DNA of 64,000 nt from Gammaproteobacteria bacterium (GTDB taxonomy: Bacteria; Pseudomonadota; Gammaproteobacteria; Steroidobacterales; Steroidobacteraceae): NCBI GenBank assembly GCA_018970145.1, contig JAGWWY010000001.1, positions 186,001 through 250,000 of the forward strand, read 5' to 3'. Below the pieces are notes generated by a model. That model ran no database searches, had not been told where the DNA came from, and saw only the letters and a program-made list of their open reading frames with translations. Positions 33,199 through 42,345 of the stretch are shown one piece after another. Within the stretch, counting starts at the first letter, position 1. Every line of letters starts with the position of its first letter. A program made the translations under genes and the position numbers.

Positions 33199-35160
33199 TT
33201 AGGGGCTGCCTTTCCGAACGAATTCGGCTATCGCGGCGAGTTCCGCCTCGAGCAGGTAATTGAATCCCGGCATCACCTTGCCGGACACATTATCCGATTC
33301 ACCGGGTCGTCGTCCGACCCTCAGAAAGGCGGTCAGAGCGGCGGTGTCGCTGCGACGAACATAATCGGAGCCTGCCAAGCGAACGCCGAGCTCAGCGATA
33401 CCCTGCAGATTGGCGCCGTGACAGACGACGCAGTGCGTGGCGTAGAGGGTGGCGCCGTCCAGCGTGGCGGTCGACGTCGACGCTGCGACCTGCCGTGCGG
33501 TGTAGCCGAAGGCGCTCGGAGCGGCCACGGTGACCGGCTCGGCGGCGGCCGCCCCCCCAAAGGAAAGTGGGATTCCGCTTGCCGAGGCGATCACGATCAC
33601 GCCAGCTGCGACCCCCGCGAGGATGCTGCCGCCCGCGAACGCGGCGGAACGTCGACCAAGTTGTGCTTTTGGCCAGCTGTTGATGATCGAGATGGCGAGG
33701 ATGGCAACTGCGATGAGCACGCCAACGCGCATGGCGAAAAGCAGGATCTCAGGTGACCAGATGCCGCCGCCCTCGAAGAGCTCCGCGAGACCCGCCGCGG
33801 TTGCGGCATCGAGGTGCGCTGTGCTCGCGGCCGTCCAGATCTCTTCGATGTTGTCCTGGATCGCGGTGACGAGGCTCGCGATCATCGCAAAACCGGCGGC
33901 ATAACCCGATTGGCGCAGAACGCCGATCAAACCCGCCGCCGTGACCAGCGCCCGAGGCGGCACGTTGCCCATCATCAGGGCGTTGTTCGGCGCGAAGAAG
34001 AGCGCCGAGCCGATGCCAAGCAGCAGCATGGCCGGCATCAGTGCGAGCTGTCCGTTGTCGGCCGAGATCGGTAGCAGCGCCACGTAACCGACCGCCGTTA
34101 GCACGGCACCGACTACCGCAAGACGCCCAGCCCCGAATCGTGCGGCCAATTTGCCCGCAGCGGGGCTGATCAGCGTCGTCGACACGGCGATCACCGCCAG
34201 CGTCATACCGGTATCCCAAGCGCTGAACTCCATCGCGCTGATCAGCACGAGCGGTAGGACGAACAGTTGCACCGGTAGGGCTGCGAAATACGCGGTGAAA
34301 GCGATACACGCGCGGGTGAACTCGCGGCTCTCGCGGAACAATGAGAGATCAATCAAGGGTAATTTCGCGCGCCCTTCGTGGCGGATGAACAGATAGAGCG
34401 CAGCGAAACCGCCAGCGGTGACTGCCCAGACGAGCAGGTCGCGATGATTGTCCTCGACGGGCAGGCGGTTGAGACCGAACAACATGCCGAAGATCGCGAG
34501 CGTCAACAAAAAAGCGCCGGTAAGATCCCAATCGGGTTTCACCGCGCCACGCGCACGATGTTTTGTATCGGTGATCAGAAAAGAGCCGGCGATGGCGAGT
34601 AACGCCAGCGGGATGCGCGTACCGAATAGCGCGCGCCAGTCGTAGGCGTCTAGCAGCCAGCCGGCGAAGATCGGTCCGAGCACGAAGCCGACGGAGTTGC
34701 CGGCTTGCATGATGCCGAGTGCCTTGGTGCGTTCCGCGGCAGGATAGAGTTCCGCAGCCAAAGAAAAGGTGATGGGTAGAAAGAGCGCCATACCGGCGCC
34801 TTGCAAGACTCGCAGGGCGATCAGTGTTTGGATGTCTGGCGCCCAAGTGCAGGCGATCATCGCCATCGAATAAATGAATACGCCCAATTGAAAGACCCGA
34901 TCCGAACCCATGAAGGCCGATAGCCGCGACGAGAGCAGCATCAAGCCGGTGGCCGAGATCAGATAGCCGAGCGCCACCCACACAACGACGCTCGTGCTGG
35001 TGTCGAGTTTGTCGATGATGTCTGGAAAGGCGATCGGGACGAAGCTTGAATCGAGACTCGCGAGGACGGTCGCGAGCAACAACGCGCAGAGCACGAGTCG
35101 TCGCCGCCCGCGACTCAGGGGCGGCGCGGCGGGGGCTACGGAGGGTGTCTCGGCCGACAT
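33199..35160 (-). CDS. MFS transporter (DHA2-like) fused to a cytochrome c domain
   Basis: 653 residues. Residues 1-500 have 14 membrane segments of the EmrB/QacA-type (DHA2) transporter family, including the first helix VLASLDSSFVPIAFPD and RALGIMQAGNSVGFVLGPIFAG-like loop 5. A fifteenth helix (about 508-532, ILAGVAAGVIVIASASGI) follows, then a linker and a cytochrome c domain with CVVCH at 577-581 and Met ligand M630 in GKVMPG. The extra helix would put the heme domain in the periplasm. It starts seven bases after the beta-subunit gene of the molybdoenzyme. Function not described to my knowledge; see findings. Confidence 0.85.
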   Translation of the reverse strand: MSAETPSVAPAAPPLSRGRRRLVLCALLLATVLASLDSSFVPIAFPDIIDKLDTSTSVVVWVALGYLISATGLMLLSSRLSAFMGSDRVFQLGVFIYSMAMIACTWAPDIQTLIALRVLQGAGMALFLPITFSLAAELYPAAERTKALGIMQAGNSVGFVLGPIFAGWLLDAYDWRALFGTRIPLALLAIAGSFLITDTKHRARGAVKPDWDLTGAFLLTLAIFGMLFGLNRLPVEDNHRDLLVWAVTAGGFAALYLFIRHEGRAKLPLIDLSLFRESREFTRACIAFTAYFAALPVQLFVLPLVLISAMEFSAWDTGMTLAVIAVSTTLISPAAGKLAARFGAGRLAVVGAVLTAVGYVALLPISADNGQLALMPAMLLLGIGSALFFAPNNALMMGNVPPRALVTAAGLIGVLRQSGYAAGFAMIASLVTAIQDNIEEIWTAASTAHLDAATAAGLAELFEGGGIWSPEILLFAMRVGVLIAVAILAISIINSWPKAQLGRRSAAFAGGSILAGVAAGVIVIASASGIPLSFGGAAAAEPVTVAAPSAFGYTARQVAASTSTATLDGATLYATHCVVCHGANLQGIAELGVRLAGSDYVRRSDTAALTAFLRVGRRPGESDNVSGKVMPGFNYLLEAELAAIAEFVRKGSP

Positions 35161-35167
35161 GCAATCC

Positions 35168-36163
35168 TCAGGCGTACTTCACGATCGGGATGCCGAAGAG
35201 CTGTTTCCAATCTGCGGCGATCAGCAGATCCATCAACTCGGACTTTTTACCCTCTTTGCGGCGTTCCATTTCATTGAGGAGGGTGATCAAGGCCTCATCG
35301 ACCTTCTCACCGAAGAGATAGCGCAGATAGGACATCGGAATACGGGGATTTTCGGCAAAGTCACCGTTCTCGTCGAACGAGGCAGCGAGCATCGGTGGGA
35401 CATAGAACACATTCGGTTCAGTGCCGTATTCCGGATGTAACGGGAGAGCCACTTTCCATTGGTAGACGAGCTTGTGAATGGGGCCGTTCTCATCGTCGAG
35501 AAAGCCGACGAAGCGCAATCGTCCTGGGCATTGACGTGCACACGCGGGTGCGACGCCCTGTTCGATACGCGGAAAGCAGAAAATGCATTTGGTCGATTTC
35601 TTCGTGACGAAGTTGAAGTAGACCTTCTTGTACGGGCAGGCCTGATTGCACTTGCGAAAACCTTGGCATTTATCTTCATCGAGAACGACGATGCCGTCTT
35701 CCTCGCGCTTGTAGATGGCTTGGGTGGGACAGGCCTTGAGACAAGCCGGATTGGTGCAGTGGTTGCAGAGGCGCGGCAAGTAGAAGTGGTAGTTGTTGGG
35801 GTAGGTACCTGAACTCGTATCCTCGTCCCAGTTGGCGCCGTAGCCCATCTCGCCTTTTTGCTGTAAGCGATCAGACTTGCCCTCAAAATAGACCTCGTCG
35901 AAGTTCAGCGGCTTCTCACCGCCGTAATCTTTTGCATCGATCAAAGGCGGCATCTGTAGTTGCCCGTTGCGGAACCCGCCGTTCACCTGTTCCCAATTTT
36001 TAGGATAGCCAGGACCCGGTTTTGTTTCGACGTTGTTGAAGAGGATATTCTCCATCCCTTCGCCGCTGGTCCACAGTGTTTTGCATGCCACGGTACAGCT
36101 TTGGCAGCCGATGCACTTGTTCAGATCCATCACCATCGATATCTGGCGGCCCATCGCGTTCAA
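35168..36163 (-). CDS. Type II DMSO-reductase-family beta subunit (four Fe-S clusters)
   Basis: 331 residues from ATG 36163, overlapping the chaperone stop as ATGA. Cys motif I is CIGCQSCTVAC (17-27), II CNHCTNPACLKACP, III CQGFRKCNQACP, IV CIFC...CARQCPG. In motif III the second Cys position is Phe, the change that gives a [3Fe-4S] cluster in NarH, EbdB and relatives. No signal peptide, so it would be exported with alpha by the Tat pathway. Resembles the beta subunits of ethylbenzene, dimethylsulfide and chlorate/selenate enzymes. Confidence 0.93.
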   Translation of the reverse strand: MNAMGRQISMVMDLNKCIGCQSCTVACKTLWTSGEGMENILFNNVETKPGPGYPKNWEQVNGGFRNGQLQMPPLIDAKDYGGEKPLNFDEVYFEGKSDRLQQKGEMGYGANWDEDTSSGTYPNNYHFYLPRLCNHCTNPACLKACPTQAIYKREEDGIVVLDEDKCQGFRKCNQACPYKKVYFNFVTKKSTKCIFCFPRIEQGVAPACARQCPGRLRFVGFLDDENGPIHKLVYQWKVALPLHPEYGTEPNVFYVPPMLAASFDENGDFAENPRIPMSYLRYLFGEKVDEALITLLNEMERRKEGKKSELMDLLIAADWKQLFGIPIVKYA

Positions 36164-36837
36164 TCCCCCAAGCTTTGCAGTTCGACTGCAAGGAAATCTT
36201 TGGTTGCCTGCAAGGTCGCTTGTAGCAACGGATGCGCATCACGTCGACCAGCGACGCTATCGGCGAGATCATTCACCCACGAGACGAGGTGTCGCTGGCA
36301 AAAATCGCGTTGCGCCGCCCGCAGGCCGGCGACCAACGCGGCATCCAAGCTTTGCGACTCGTGCCAGCTCAAAAAGTGCATGAATTCCAGCAGTACGGAG
36401 AGGTGATCGGGTCGCCACGCATAATCGTCGCCCAGTCGATAGCCGAAGTGTTCGTAAAAGCGAACCACCTCTTCTTTGGCTGCCGCGTTGGCGCCCGGTG
36501 CCAGCTCTTCGCGGATGGCGAGCGGTGGACCGCGGTCACCGACCTCGAACAGGGCCGCGTAGCTCGCGCCAACCCAGACCGCGATGTTGTCGGCACGGTG
36601 CTCGAGATCGGCCGCTTGAGAGAGGGCGAAGAGCTCGGCAATTCGGCTACCCTCGGTAGCGAGCGCCTCATCGGCTATCAAAAGTCGCTCGATGATCGAC
36701 GCGTGCTCAAGCCAGGCCTTGGCAGTGCTTTGTTCGGGGGAGGCGAGTAGGCGCGAGAATCCCGCATACAACTGCGCGCGCGCCAAGGCGATGAGCTTGG
36801 CGTCGGTAACGGCGTCAGTCGTGCGGGCTGCGTTCAT
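36160..36837 (-). CDS. TorD/DmsD-type chaperone for the molybdoenzyme
   Basis: 225 residues, all-helical. ARAQLYAGFSRLLASPEQ at the start, YAALFEVGDRGPPLAIREEL in the middle, DHLSVLLEFMHFLSWHE with the EHxx-type helix and QRHLVSWVNDLADSV at the end follow the TorD-family pattern seen in EbdD, DdhD and SerD. It would hold the alpha subunit until the cofactor is inserted and guard its Tat signal. Lies seven bases after alpha and overlaps beta. Confidence 0.87.
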   Translation of the reverse strand: MNAARTTDAVTDAKLIALARAQLYAGFSRLLASPEQSTAKAWLEHASIIERLLIADEALATEGSRIAELFALSQAADLEHRADNIAVWVGASYAALFEVGDRGPPLAIREELAPGANAAAKEEVVRFYEHFGYRLGDDYAWRPDHLSVLLEFMHFLSWHESQSLDAALVAGLRAAQRDFCQRHLVSWVNDLADSVAGRRDAHPLLQATLQATKDFLAVELQSLGD

Positions 36838-36844
36838 CGATGGC

Positions 36845-39640
36845 TCAAGCGATACGCGCTTTGGCCGCAGTCACTTTGCCACGTGAATACAGCTTGAATT
36901 CGCAAGTGAAATCGCGATAAGTCTGATTCGGAGCGTACGCCAGCACGCGATAGCCGAGATGGCCATAGTCGCCGGCGACGGAGGTCGGTTTGACGAGTCC
37001 TGCCGTCGGAATCACCGCGGCAAAGTTTTGGCGTCCGCGGAACATGGTCGGATCCCAGCCGTGATACATGTAGAGCGTTCCGGGCATGATGCCGGCTGAC
37101 AAATGCGCCATGCAGACGAAGCCGCCAGCGTCGTTGAACACCTCGATGAGATCACCATCGCGCACCTTGCGCGCGGCGGCATCGTCCGGGTTCACGTAGA
37201 TATCTGGTTCACCGCGTTGCAGTGACACGAGGAAAGAGTCGTCGCGCCACATGCTGTGGATGCCGTGACGCGCGTGACCCATCGTCATTTGTAGCGGATA
37301 GCCCTTTTGCTTGAGCGGCGGATGGTAGACCGGTAGCGCTTCGTCAAACTTCAGGAACCACTCGTGATCGATGTAGAACTGCTGGCGACCAGTAAGTGTT
37401 TCGTAGGGGCGTTTCTCATGCACCGACTCGGCGATATCGGCATGGAACGGGCTTTCATCTGAATTCCAGACGGTGCTGTCGCGCGATTCATCGACACGTA
37501 CGATGCCCTTGGCGGCCAATTCTGCAAAGCTCATCTTCGGAATGCCGGGCGTCGCGTTGATGATGAATTGCACGATATCGCGCGAGTCGCGAATCGCGCC
37601 ATCCATCGTGTAGAGCTCGAGCGTCCGCTTGAGGTCGCGGCGGAAGGTGCGACCGTCGACATCGTCTTTGATGGCGGGGGTCGCTTTTTCTCGGGCGATC
37701 GTACTGATCGCCGCCGAAATGCGCCGTAGCGCTTCGAAGTCGTCCACGGCTTCGCCTAGGGGCTTGACCGCGGTGTCGAGCACCTGCACGTACGGGTGGC
37801 GCGACTGCAGCATGATGTCGGCGCGCTCGTAGTGGTGCGCGATCGGGAGCACGATATCGGCGTGATGCATGGTGATGCCGGCATCCGGTACCAGTGCCAC
37901 GATCATCTCGAGCTTTTCGAAGGCTTCTGTACGCCAGCGATTGCCCGAAGCGCGCCAGTTGGCGCCGTTCTCGCCCGCGAAGATGCCCATCTTCCAGCCG
38001 TTTTTGCCGTATTGCGGGAACCAGTCCTCCTTGAGGCTGTGTTGATAGTGCGAGTCGAACTCATCGGCGAGCTTCTTGCCGTAGATCTTCTCGTTGAGCT
38101 GCTTCATCTTGCCGTGGTCGTAGTCCCACAGCGTCGAGGCAACCACCCGTGAGGCAGCGCCGACACCCGCAAAGGCGAACGAGGTGATCCCGCGTGATTT
38201 GGGTCCGTTGGCCATTTGAACGCCGCCACCCTCGTGGCCCGTCGCGCCCGTCAGCGCGCACAGCAGTACCATCGAGCGTTGCAGAATATCGCCGTGCAGC
38301 CATTTGCAGGCCGAGAAGCCGGCATAGATCATGGCTCGCTGACCGGCCTTGGCGAACTCGCGCGCCACCGTGCGCATCGCCTTCGGGTTGAGGCCGGTCT
38401 CTGTCGACATCTTCTCCGGGCTGTGCTCGGTAGCGCGTTTCCTCAGTAGCGCGAACACCGTGGTCACCGTCACCTTGCCGGTGCGTGTCTCGACGGTCCA
38501 GCGACCTTCGAGCGCGGGTTCGATGTTGCCAAGCGCGATCGTCTCGAACTTGCGTCGTCGACGACCGACCGGGGCCTCAGCCGCACCCGTTCCGGGCGCT
38601 CGCACTATGCGACGGGTTTTTTGATCCCAAAGATAAAAAACGTTTTCGCGTACCGCGAGCATATCGACGAGGTTGAGGTCCTCGGCGCGCAGGAATTCGC
38701 CGTTGTCTTCGCGAACGAGGAAGGGCAGATCCGTCTGTTCGCGGATGTAGGCAGCGTCGTAGAGCTTTTCCTCGATGATGGTGTGGACCATGGCCATCGC
38801 GAGTGCCGTGTCGGTACCGGGCTTAATGTTCAACCACTTCGACGAGTGCATCGCCGTCGGGGTGAACTCCGGCGAAATCGTCACGACTTCGGTACCGTTG
38901 TATTTGGCCTCCCAAAAAAAATGCGCATCCGGAATGCGCGTGACGGCGGGATTGGCCATCCACACGAGCACGCATTTCGACTTGAACACGGCCGCCATGG
39001 TGTCGCCGAGATAGGTGAGACCGGTCGTCATGTAAAAGCCGGTCGGCAGATCGCCCACACCCGAGTAGAACTCAGGCACGGTCACACCCGTGATATTCGA
39101 GAATCGCGCGAGCGCCGAGTACGAGGCCATCTTCACCGCAAGCTGCGTACCGCTACCCAAGGTGATCGAGTCGGGTCCGTGCTTGACGGCAACGTCGATG
39201 AACTTCTCGGCGATTTCGCGCGTGGCCTGATCCCAGGAGATGCGCTGCCACTTACCTTCGCCGCGCTTGCCGACCCGTTTCATCGGATAGAGCACACGCT
39301 GTTTGCCGTACATGTAACGCGCGTGGCGCAGACCCTTGTTGCAACCGCGCGGACCGTAGTCGGGCACATCCGGTGTACCCGAGCGTTCGTACTCGGCCTG
39401 TTGCTCCTCTCGCCACACGACGCCATTACGGATGTACACGTTGAACGCGCAGGTGCCGGCGCAGTTGGTGCCGTGGGTACCGTGCGCGACCCGATCCCAA
39501 GTCCACTTTTTGCGCCAAATGTCTTCGATGCGCCGGTAGGGGCGCGTCAATGCATCTGCGAGCGCATCGCCATGCTGCAACGCGAGTGCGGCGCCTGCGA
39601 GCGCTGAGTGAGTGAGAAATTGGCGACGGCTGACTGACAT
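36845..39640 (-). CDS. Molybdopterin oxidoreductase, type II DMSO-reductase-family alpha subunit
   Basis: 931 residues. A Tat signal SRRQFLTHSALAGAALAL opens the protein. The FS0 cluster motif is H56-x3-C60-x3-C64-x35-C100, the histidine-first form diagnostic of the NarG/EbdA/DdhA/SerA group. D197 in GVGDLPTGF sits where the molybdenum-binding Asp is found in NarG (D222). C-terminal MGHARHGIHS and GHLGYRVLAYAPNQTY form the cofactor-binding domain. The family includes periplasmic hydrocarbon and steroid C25 hydroxylases as well as reductases; length and D-L-P-T-G context fit that branch, but the substrate cannot be read from sequence. Confidence 0.93.
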   Translation of the reverse strand: MSVSRRQFLTHSALAGAALALQHGDALADALTRPYRRIEDIWRKKWTWDRVAHGTHGTNCAGTCAFNVYIRNGVVWREEQQAEYERSGTPDVPDYGPRGCNKGLRHARYMYGKQRVLYPMKRVGKRGEGKWQRISWDQATREIAEKFIDVAVKHGPDSITLGSGTQLAVKMASYSALARFSNITGVTVPEFYSGVGDLPTGFYMTTGLTYLGDTMAAVFKSKCVLVWMANPAVTRIPDAHFFWEAKYNGTEVVTISPEFTPTAMHSSKWLNIKPGTDTALAMAMVHTIIEEKLYDAAYIREQTDLPFLVREDNGEFLRAEDLNLVDMLAVRENVFYLWDQKTRRIVRAPGTGAAEAPVGRRRRKFETIALGNIEPALEGRWTVETRTGKVTVTTVFALLRKRATEHSPEKMSTETGLNPKAMRTVAREFAKAGQRAMIYAGFSACKWLHGDILQRSMVLLCALTGATGHEGGGVQMANGPKSRGITSFAFAGVGAASRVVASTLWDYDHGKMKQLNEKIYGKKLADEFDSHYQHSLKEDWFPQYGKNGWKMGIFAGENGANWRASGNRWRTEAFEKLEMIVALVPDAGITMHHADIVLPIAHHYERADIMLQSRHPYVQVLDTAVKPLGEAVDDFEALRRISAAISTIAREKATPAIKDDVDGRTFRRDLKRTLELYTMDGAIRDSRDIVQFIINATPGIPKMSFAELAAKGIVRVDESRDSTVWNSDESPFHADIAESVHEKRPYETLTGRQQFYIDHEWFLKFDEALPVYHPPLKQKGYPLQMTMGHARHGIHSMWRDDSFLVSLQRGEPDIYVNPDDAAARKVRDGDLIEVFNDAGGFVCMAHLSAGIMPGTLYMYHGWDPTMFRGRQNFAAVIPTAGLVKPTSVAGDYGHLGYRVLAYAPNQTYRDFTCEFKLYSRGKVTAAKARIA

Positions 39641-39718
39641 GCGACCCCCAACCGAAGGCTAGTGCAGGGGTGTCGTCGGGTTGAAGATGTGGGCTAGCGC
39701 AGGCCGCAGCGCGGTCAT

Positions 39719-40765
39719 TTAGGCGAGAGCGACTCCGAGCCAGCTGCCGACCAACCAAGCGATGACGCCAGCACCACCACCGATCGCTACCATCCGAGCG
39801 GCACCGAGCCAGGCGTTACGACCGGTAAAGAGACTGATCAAGAGGCCGACCGCTGCAAGCGCGACGGCCGTAATGCCAATCGTCCAACCCATGACCGACG
39901 GCGCCGGTAGTCCGATGAGAAAGGGCAGCAAAGGAATCACGGCGCCTAACGCGAAAGCGAGAAATGACGATGACGCAGCGCCGAGCGGTGAGCCGAGATC
40001 ATCTGGGTTGAGGCCCAATTCCTCACGGGCCAATACATCGAGCGCGTGGTCGGGATTGCCAAGCAGCGCGCGAGCGAAGGCGCGCGCTTGCTCGAGATCC
40101 ATGCCGCGAGCTTGGTAGATCAAGGCAAGTTCTTCTGCCTCTTCTTCGGGATATTCGGCGAGTTCTTCCTTCTCTAGTGCGATCTGGTACTCGTACATGT
40201 CGCGTTGCGAGCGAACCGAAACGTATTCGCCAGCCGCCATCGACAGCGCGCCCGCGAGCAAACCGGCTGCGCCGGTCATCAAGACGATCGAGGGCGCCGC
40301 ACCCGAGCCCGCCACACCCATGACGAGCGCGGCATTCGATACCAAGCCGTCGTTGATCCCGAAGACCGTCGCGCGCAGATTGCCGCCCGAGACACCACCC
40401 CGATGCCGCTCGCCCACCTGCGAGACCGACGTCGGCATCACATGACCCGGCGCACTGGGGACGGGTGCGGACGTCGCGGTGTAAACCGACAAGCCGCGCA
40501 GCTTCATTGCGGCCAGCACGTTGCGGGCGGCGCGAGGCCCAATTTGTCCGACGAGACCTGCAACGACGCGTGCACGCATCGACGGGCGAAACTCGAATTG
40601 GCGTTGCGGCTGCAAAGACTCCCACTTGCGGGCTTGGTCCTCGGCAGCCTCACCCAGTTTGCGAAACAGCTGGCTCTTCAGTGGGTCGGATTCCCGATCC
40701 GCCACTCGCCGATAGAGCCACGCCGACTCTTTTTCGTGGTACCAGCTGTCGAGGCCGTCACTCAC
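39719..40765 (-). CDS. VIT1/CCC1 family metal transporter with ferritin-like N-terminus
   Basis: 348 residues. Residues 1-140 form a helical, rubrerythrin-like region (WYHEKESAWLYRRVADRESDPL...LFRKLGEAAEDQARKWE), in which E, H and E residues could bind iron. The membrane part has the CCC1 signature LRATVFGINDGLVSNAALVMGVAG and GALSMAAGEYVSVRSQRD, followed by two more helix pairs. Relatives move Fe2+ or Mn2+ into or out of the cytoplasm. It is 78 bases upstream of the molybdoenzyme alpha gene on the same strand; co-expression is possible. Confidence 0.88.
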   Translation of the reverse strand: MSDGLDSWYHEKESAWLYRRVADRESDPLKSQLFRKLGEAAEDQARKWESLQPQRQFEFRPSMRARVVAGLVGQIGPRAARNVLAAMKLRGLSVYTATSAPVPSAPGHVMPTSVSQVGERHRGGVSGGNLRATVFGINDGLVSNAALVMGVAGSGAAPSIVLMTGAAGLLAGALSMAAGEYVSVRSQRDMYEYQIALEKEELAEYPEEEAEELALIYQARGMDLEQARAFARALLGNPDHALDVLAREELGLNPDDLGSPLGAASSSFLAFALGAVIPLLPFLIGLPAPSVMGWTIGITAVALAAVGLLISLFTGRNAWLGAARMVAIGGGAGVIAWLVGSWLGVALA

Positions 40766-40774
40766 GACAGAGGA

Positions 40775-41113
40775 TCACCGTTCACGACCGTCGTCGTCTT
40801 CCCAGTCTCCAGCGTCGTCTTCGTCCTCGTCCCAGTCGTCATCCTCGTCTTCGTCCTCGTCTTCCTCTTCTTCTTCTTCCTCTTCGTCCCAGTCTTCGTC
40901 GTCCTCGTCTTCATCCGACCAGCCTTCCGGCTCCTCGATCAGTTCGAGGTCGAGCTCATGCCACTCTTCGAGATCGAGCTCCTCGATCTCGCCGTCGAGA
41001 TATTCAATCTCGACGATCTCGGCATCTTCATCGACGGACAGGACACGAAAGGTCTCTTCCTCTTCGACGTTCTCGTACCACTGGCCCTTGACGGGTTCGT
41101 TGTCTCTGCTCAC
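40775..41113 (-). CDS. Very acidic small protein
   Basis: 112 residues from GTG 41113, preceded by GAGGTG seven bases upstream. The first 60 residues form a small beta-rich domain ([38 protein letters not shown]) seen in short gammaproteobacterial proteins; the last 45 are almost only Asp/Glu. A TTG start at 41173 would add 20 residues but runs into the proB promoter area. It ends ten bases before the VIT1 gene, so metal buffering is conceivable (inference). Confidence 0.75.
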   Translation of the reverse strand: MSRDNEPVKGQWYENVEEEETFRVLSVDEDAEIVEIEYLDGEIEELDLEEWHELDLELIEEPEGWSDEDEDDEDWDEEEEEEEEDEDEDEDDDWDEDEDDAGDWEDDDGRER

Positions 41114-41174
41114 GGCAATCACCTCGGCGCGGAGGAAGTGGATCTGGTTTGCGGATTTTACTTCGAGTCTCAAC

Positions 41175-41180
41175 TATAGT
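41175..41180 (+). promoter_or_regulatory. Possible -10 of proBA
   Basis: TATAGT lies 22 bases before the proB start. The sequence at 41149-41154 (TTGCGG) would be the -35 but with a 20-base gap, longer than usual, so the call is tentative. Confidence 0.35.
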
Positions 41181-41202
41181 GCCACGCGATCAGGAGCCCC
41201 TC

Positions 41203-42345
41203 ATGGCCGTTCGTTCCCAAAACGCACCGTCCACTTCGCCCTTGACGCGCGCTCGCCGTGTGGTCATCAAGGTCGGTTCGGCGTTGCTGGTCGACGCGGC
41301 GACGGGGCGCCTCAACCGCGCCTGGCTTGAGACGCTGGTCGCCGACGTCGTGCGGCTGCGCAAACAAGGGAAGCAGGTTGTGCTCGTATCCTCCGGAGCC
41401 ATCGCCCTCGGGCGTCGGCATCTCGGGCTCCCAAAGGGTTCCCTGCGACTCGAGGAAAGTCAGGCTGCCGCTGCCGTTGGGCAGATTCGTCTTGCGCATG
41501 CCTACAAGGAGTTGCTGGAGCAGTCGGATCTGCCGGTCGCACAAATTCTGCTGACCTTGGAGGATAGCGAGCAACGTCGTCGTTATCTCAACGCTCGAGC
41601 GACGCTGAACACGCTGCTCGAGCGCGGTGCCGTCCCGGTCATCAACGAGAACGACACGGTTGCCACCGCGGAAATTCGCTATGGCGATAATGATCGGTTG
41701 GCTGCGCGCGTGGCACAAATGATCAGTGCCGATTGCGTGCTGTTGTTGTCGGATATCGATGGTCTTTACACCGCCGATCCGAATCGCGATCCTGCTGCGC
41801 AGTTCATTCCATTGGTGCGCCGGATCACACCTGCCATCGAGTCGATGGCGGGCGGTTCGGCATCGGAGGTTGGCACCGGGGGCATGACGACCAAGATTCT
41901 CGCAGCGAAGATTGCCGTGGCAGCCGGTGCGAATTTTTGCATTGCCGCCGGGGCACCTCGACATCCGGTGCGCCGTATCGAACAGGGTGTCCGTTGCACG
42001 TGGTTTCGGCCCTCTGCGACGCCGGTCGCTGCACGCAAGCAATGGATCGCCGGTGCCTTGAAACCGGTCGGTGCCTTGGTGATCGACTCGGGTGCCGAGC
42101 GCGCCTTGCGCTCGGGCAAGAGCTTGCTCCCGGCTGGCGTGACCGCGCTGCGTGGCCGCTTCGAGCGTGGTGATACGGTGAGTGTGCAAAACAGCGACGA
42201 TCGTGAAGTCGCGCGCGGTATCGTCGCCTACTCGGACGCCGACGCTGCGCGCATCATCGGCCGACGCAGTGCCGACATCCCCGCGATCCTCGGCTTCACC
42301 GGTCGCGACGAATTGATCCACCGCGATGATTTGGTGTTGCCATGA
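41203..42345 (+). CDS. proB: Glutamate 5-kinase
   Basis: 380 residues from ATG 41203, six bases after AGGAG. The kinase half begins [12 protein letters not shown] and has [22 protein letters not shown] and [10 protein letters not shown]; the C-terminal PUA domain spans about 280-370 ([19 protein letters not shown]). It phosphorylates glutamate as the first step to proline. Overlaps proA by four bases. Confidence 0.97.
   Translation: MAVRSQNAPSTSPLTRARRVVIKVGSALLVDAATGRLNRAWLETLVADVVRLRKQGKQVVLVSSGAIALGRRHLGLPKGSLRLEESQAAAAVGQIRLAHAYKELLEQSDLPVAQILLTLEDSEQRRRYLNARATLNTLLERGAVPVINENDTVATAEIRYGDNDRLAARVAQMISADCVLLLSDIDGLYTADPNRDPAAQFIPLVRRITPAIESMAGGSASEVGTGGMTTKILAAKIAVAAGANFCIAAGAPRHPVRRIEQGVRCTWFRPSATPVAARKQWIAGALKPVGALVIDSGAERALRSGKSLLPAGVTALRGRFERGDTVSVQNSDDREVARGIVAYSDADAARIIGRRSADIPAILGFTGRDELIHRDDLVLP

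Noticed and set aside
38621-39607. 328-codon plus-strand frame
   Set aside because: Antisense to the molybdoenzyme alpha gene; His/Arg-rich shadow of a GC-rich gene.
36845-39640. Calling the alpha subunit a nitrate reductase NarG or a steroid C25 dehydrogenase outright
   Set aside because: NarG is longer and has NarI/NarJ partners, none here; the steroid enzyme cannot be told from other family members by motifs alone.
40775-40930. GA/CT-rich low-complexity DNA as a structural repeat
   Set aside because: It is simply the codons for the Asp/Glu tail of the acidic protein.
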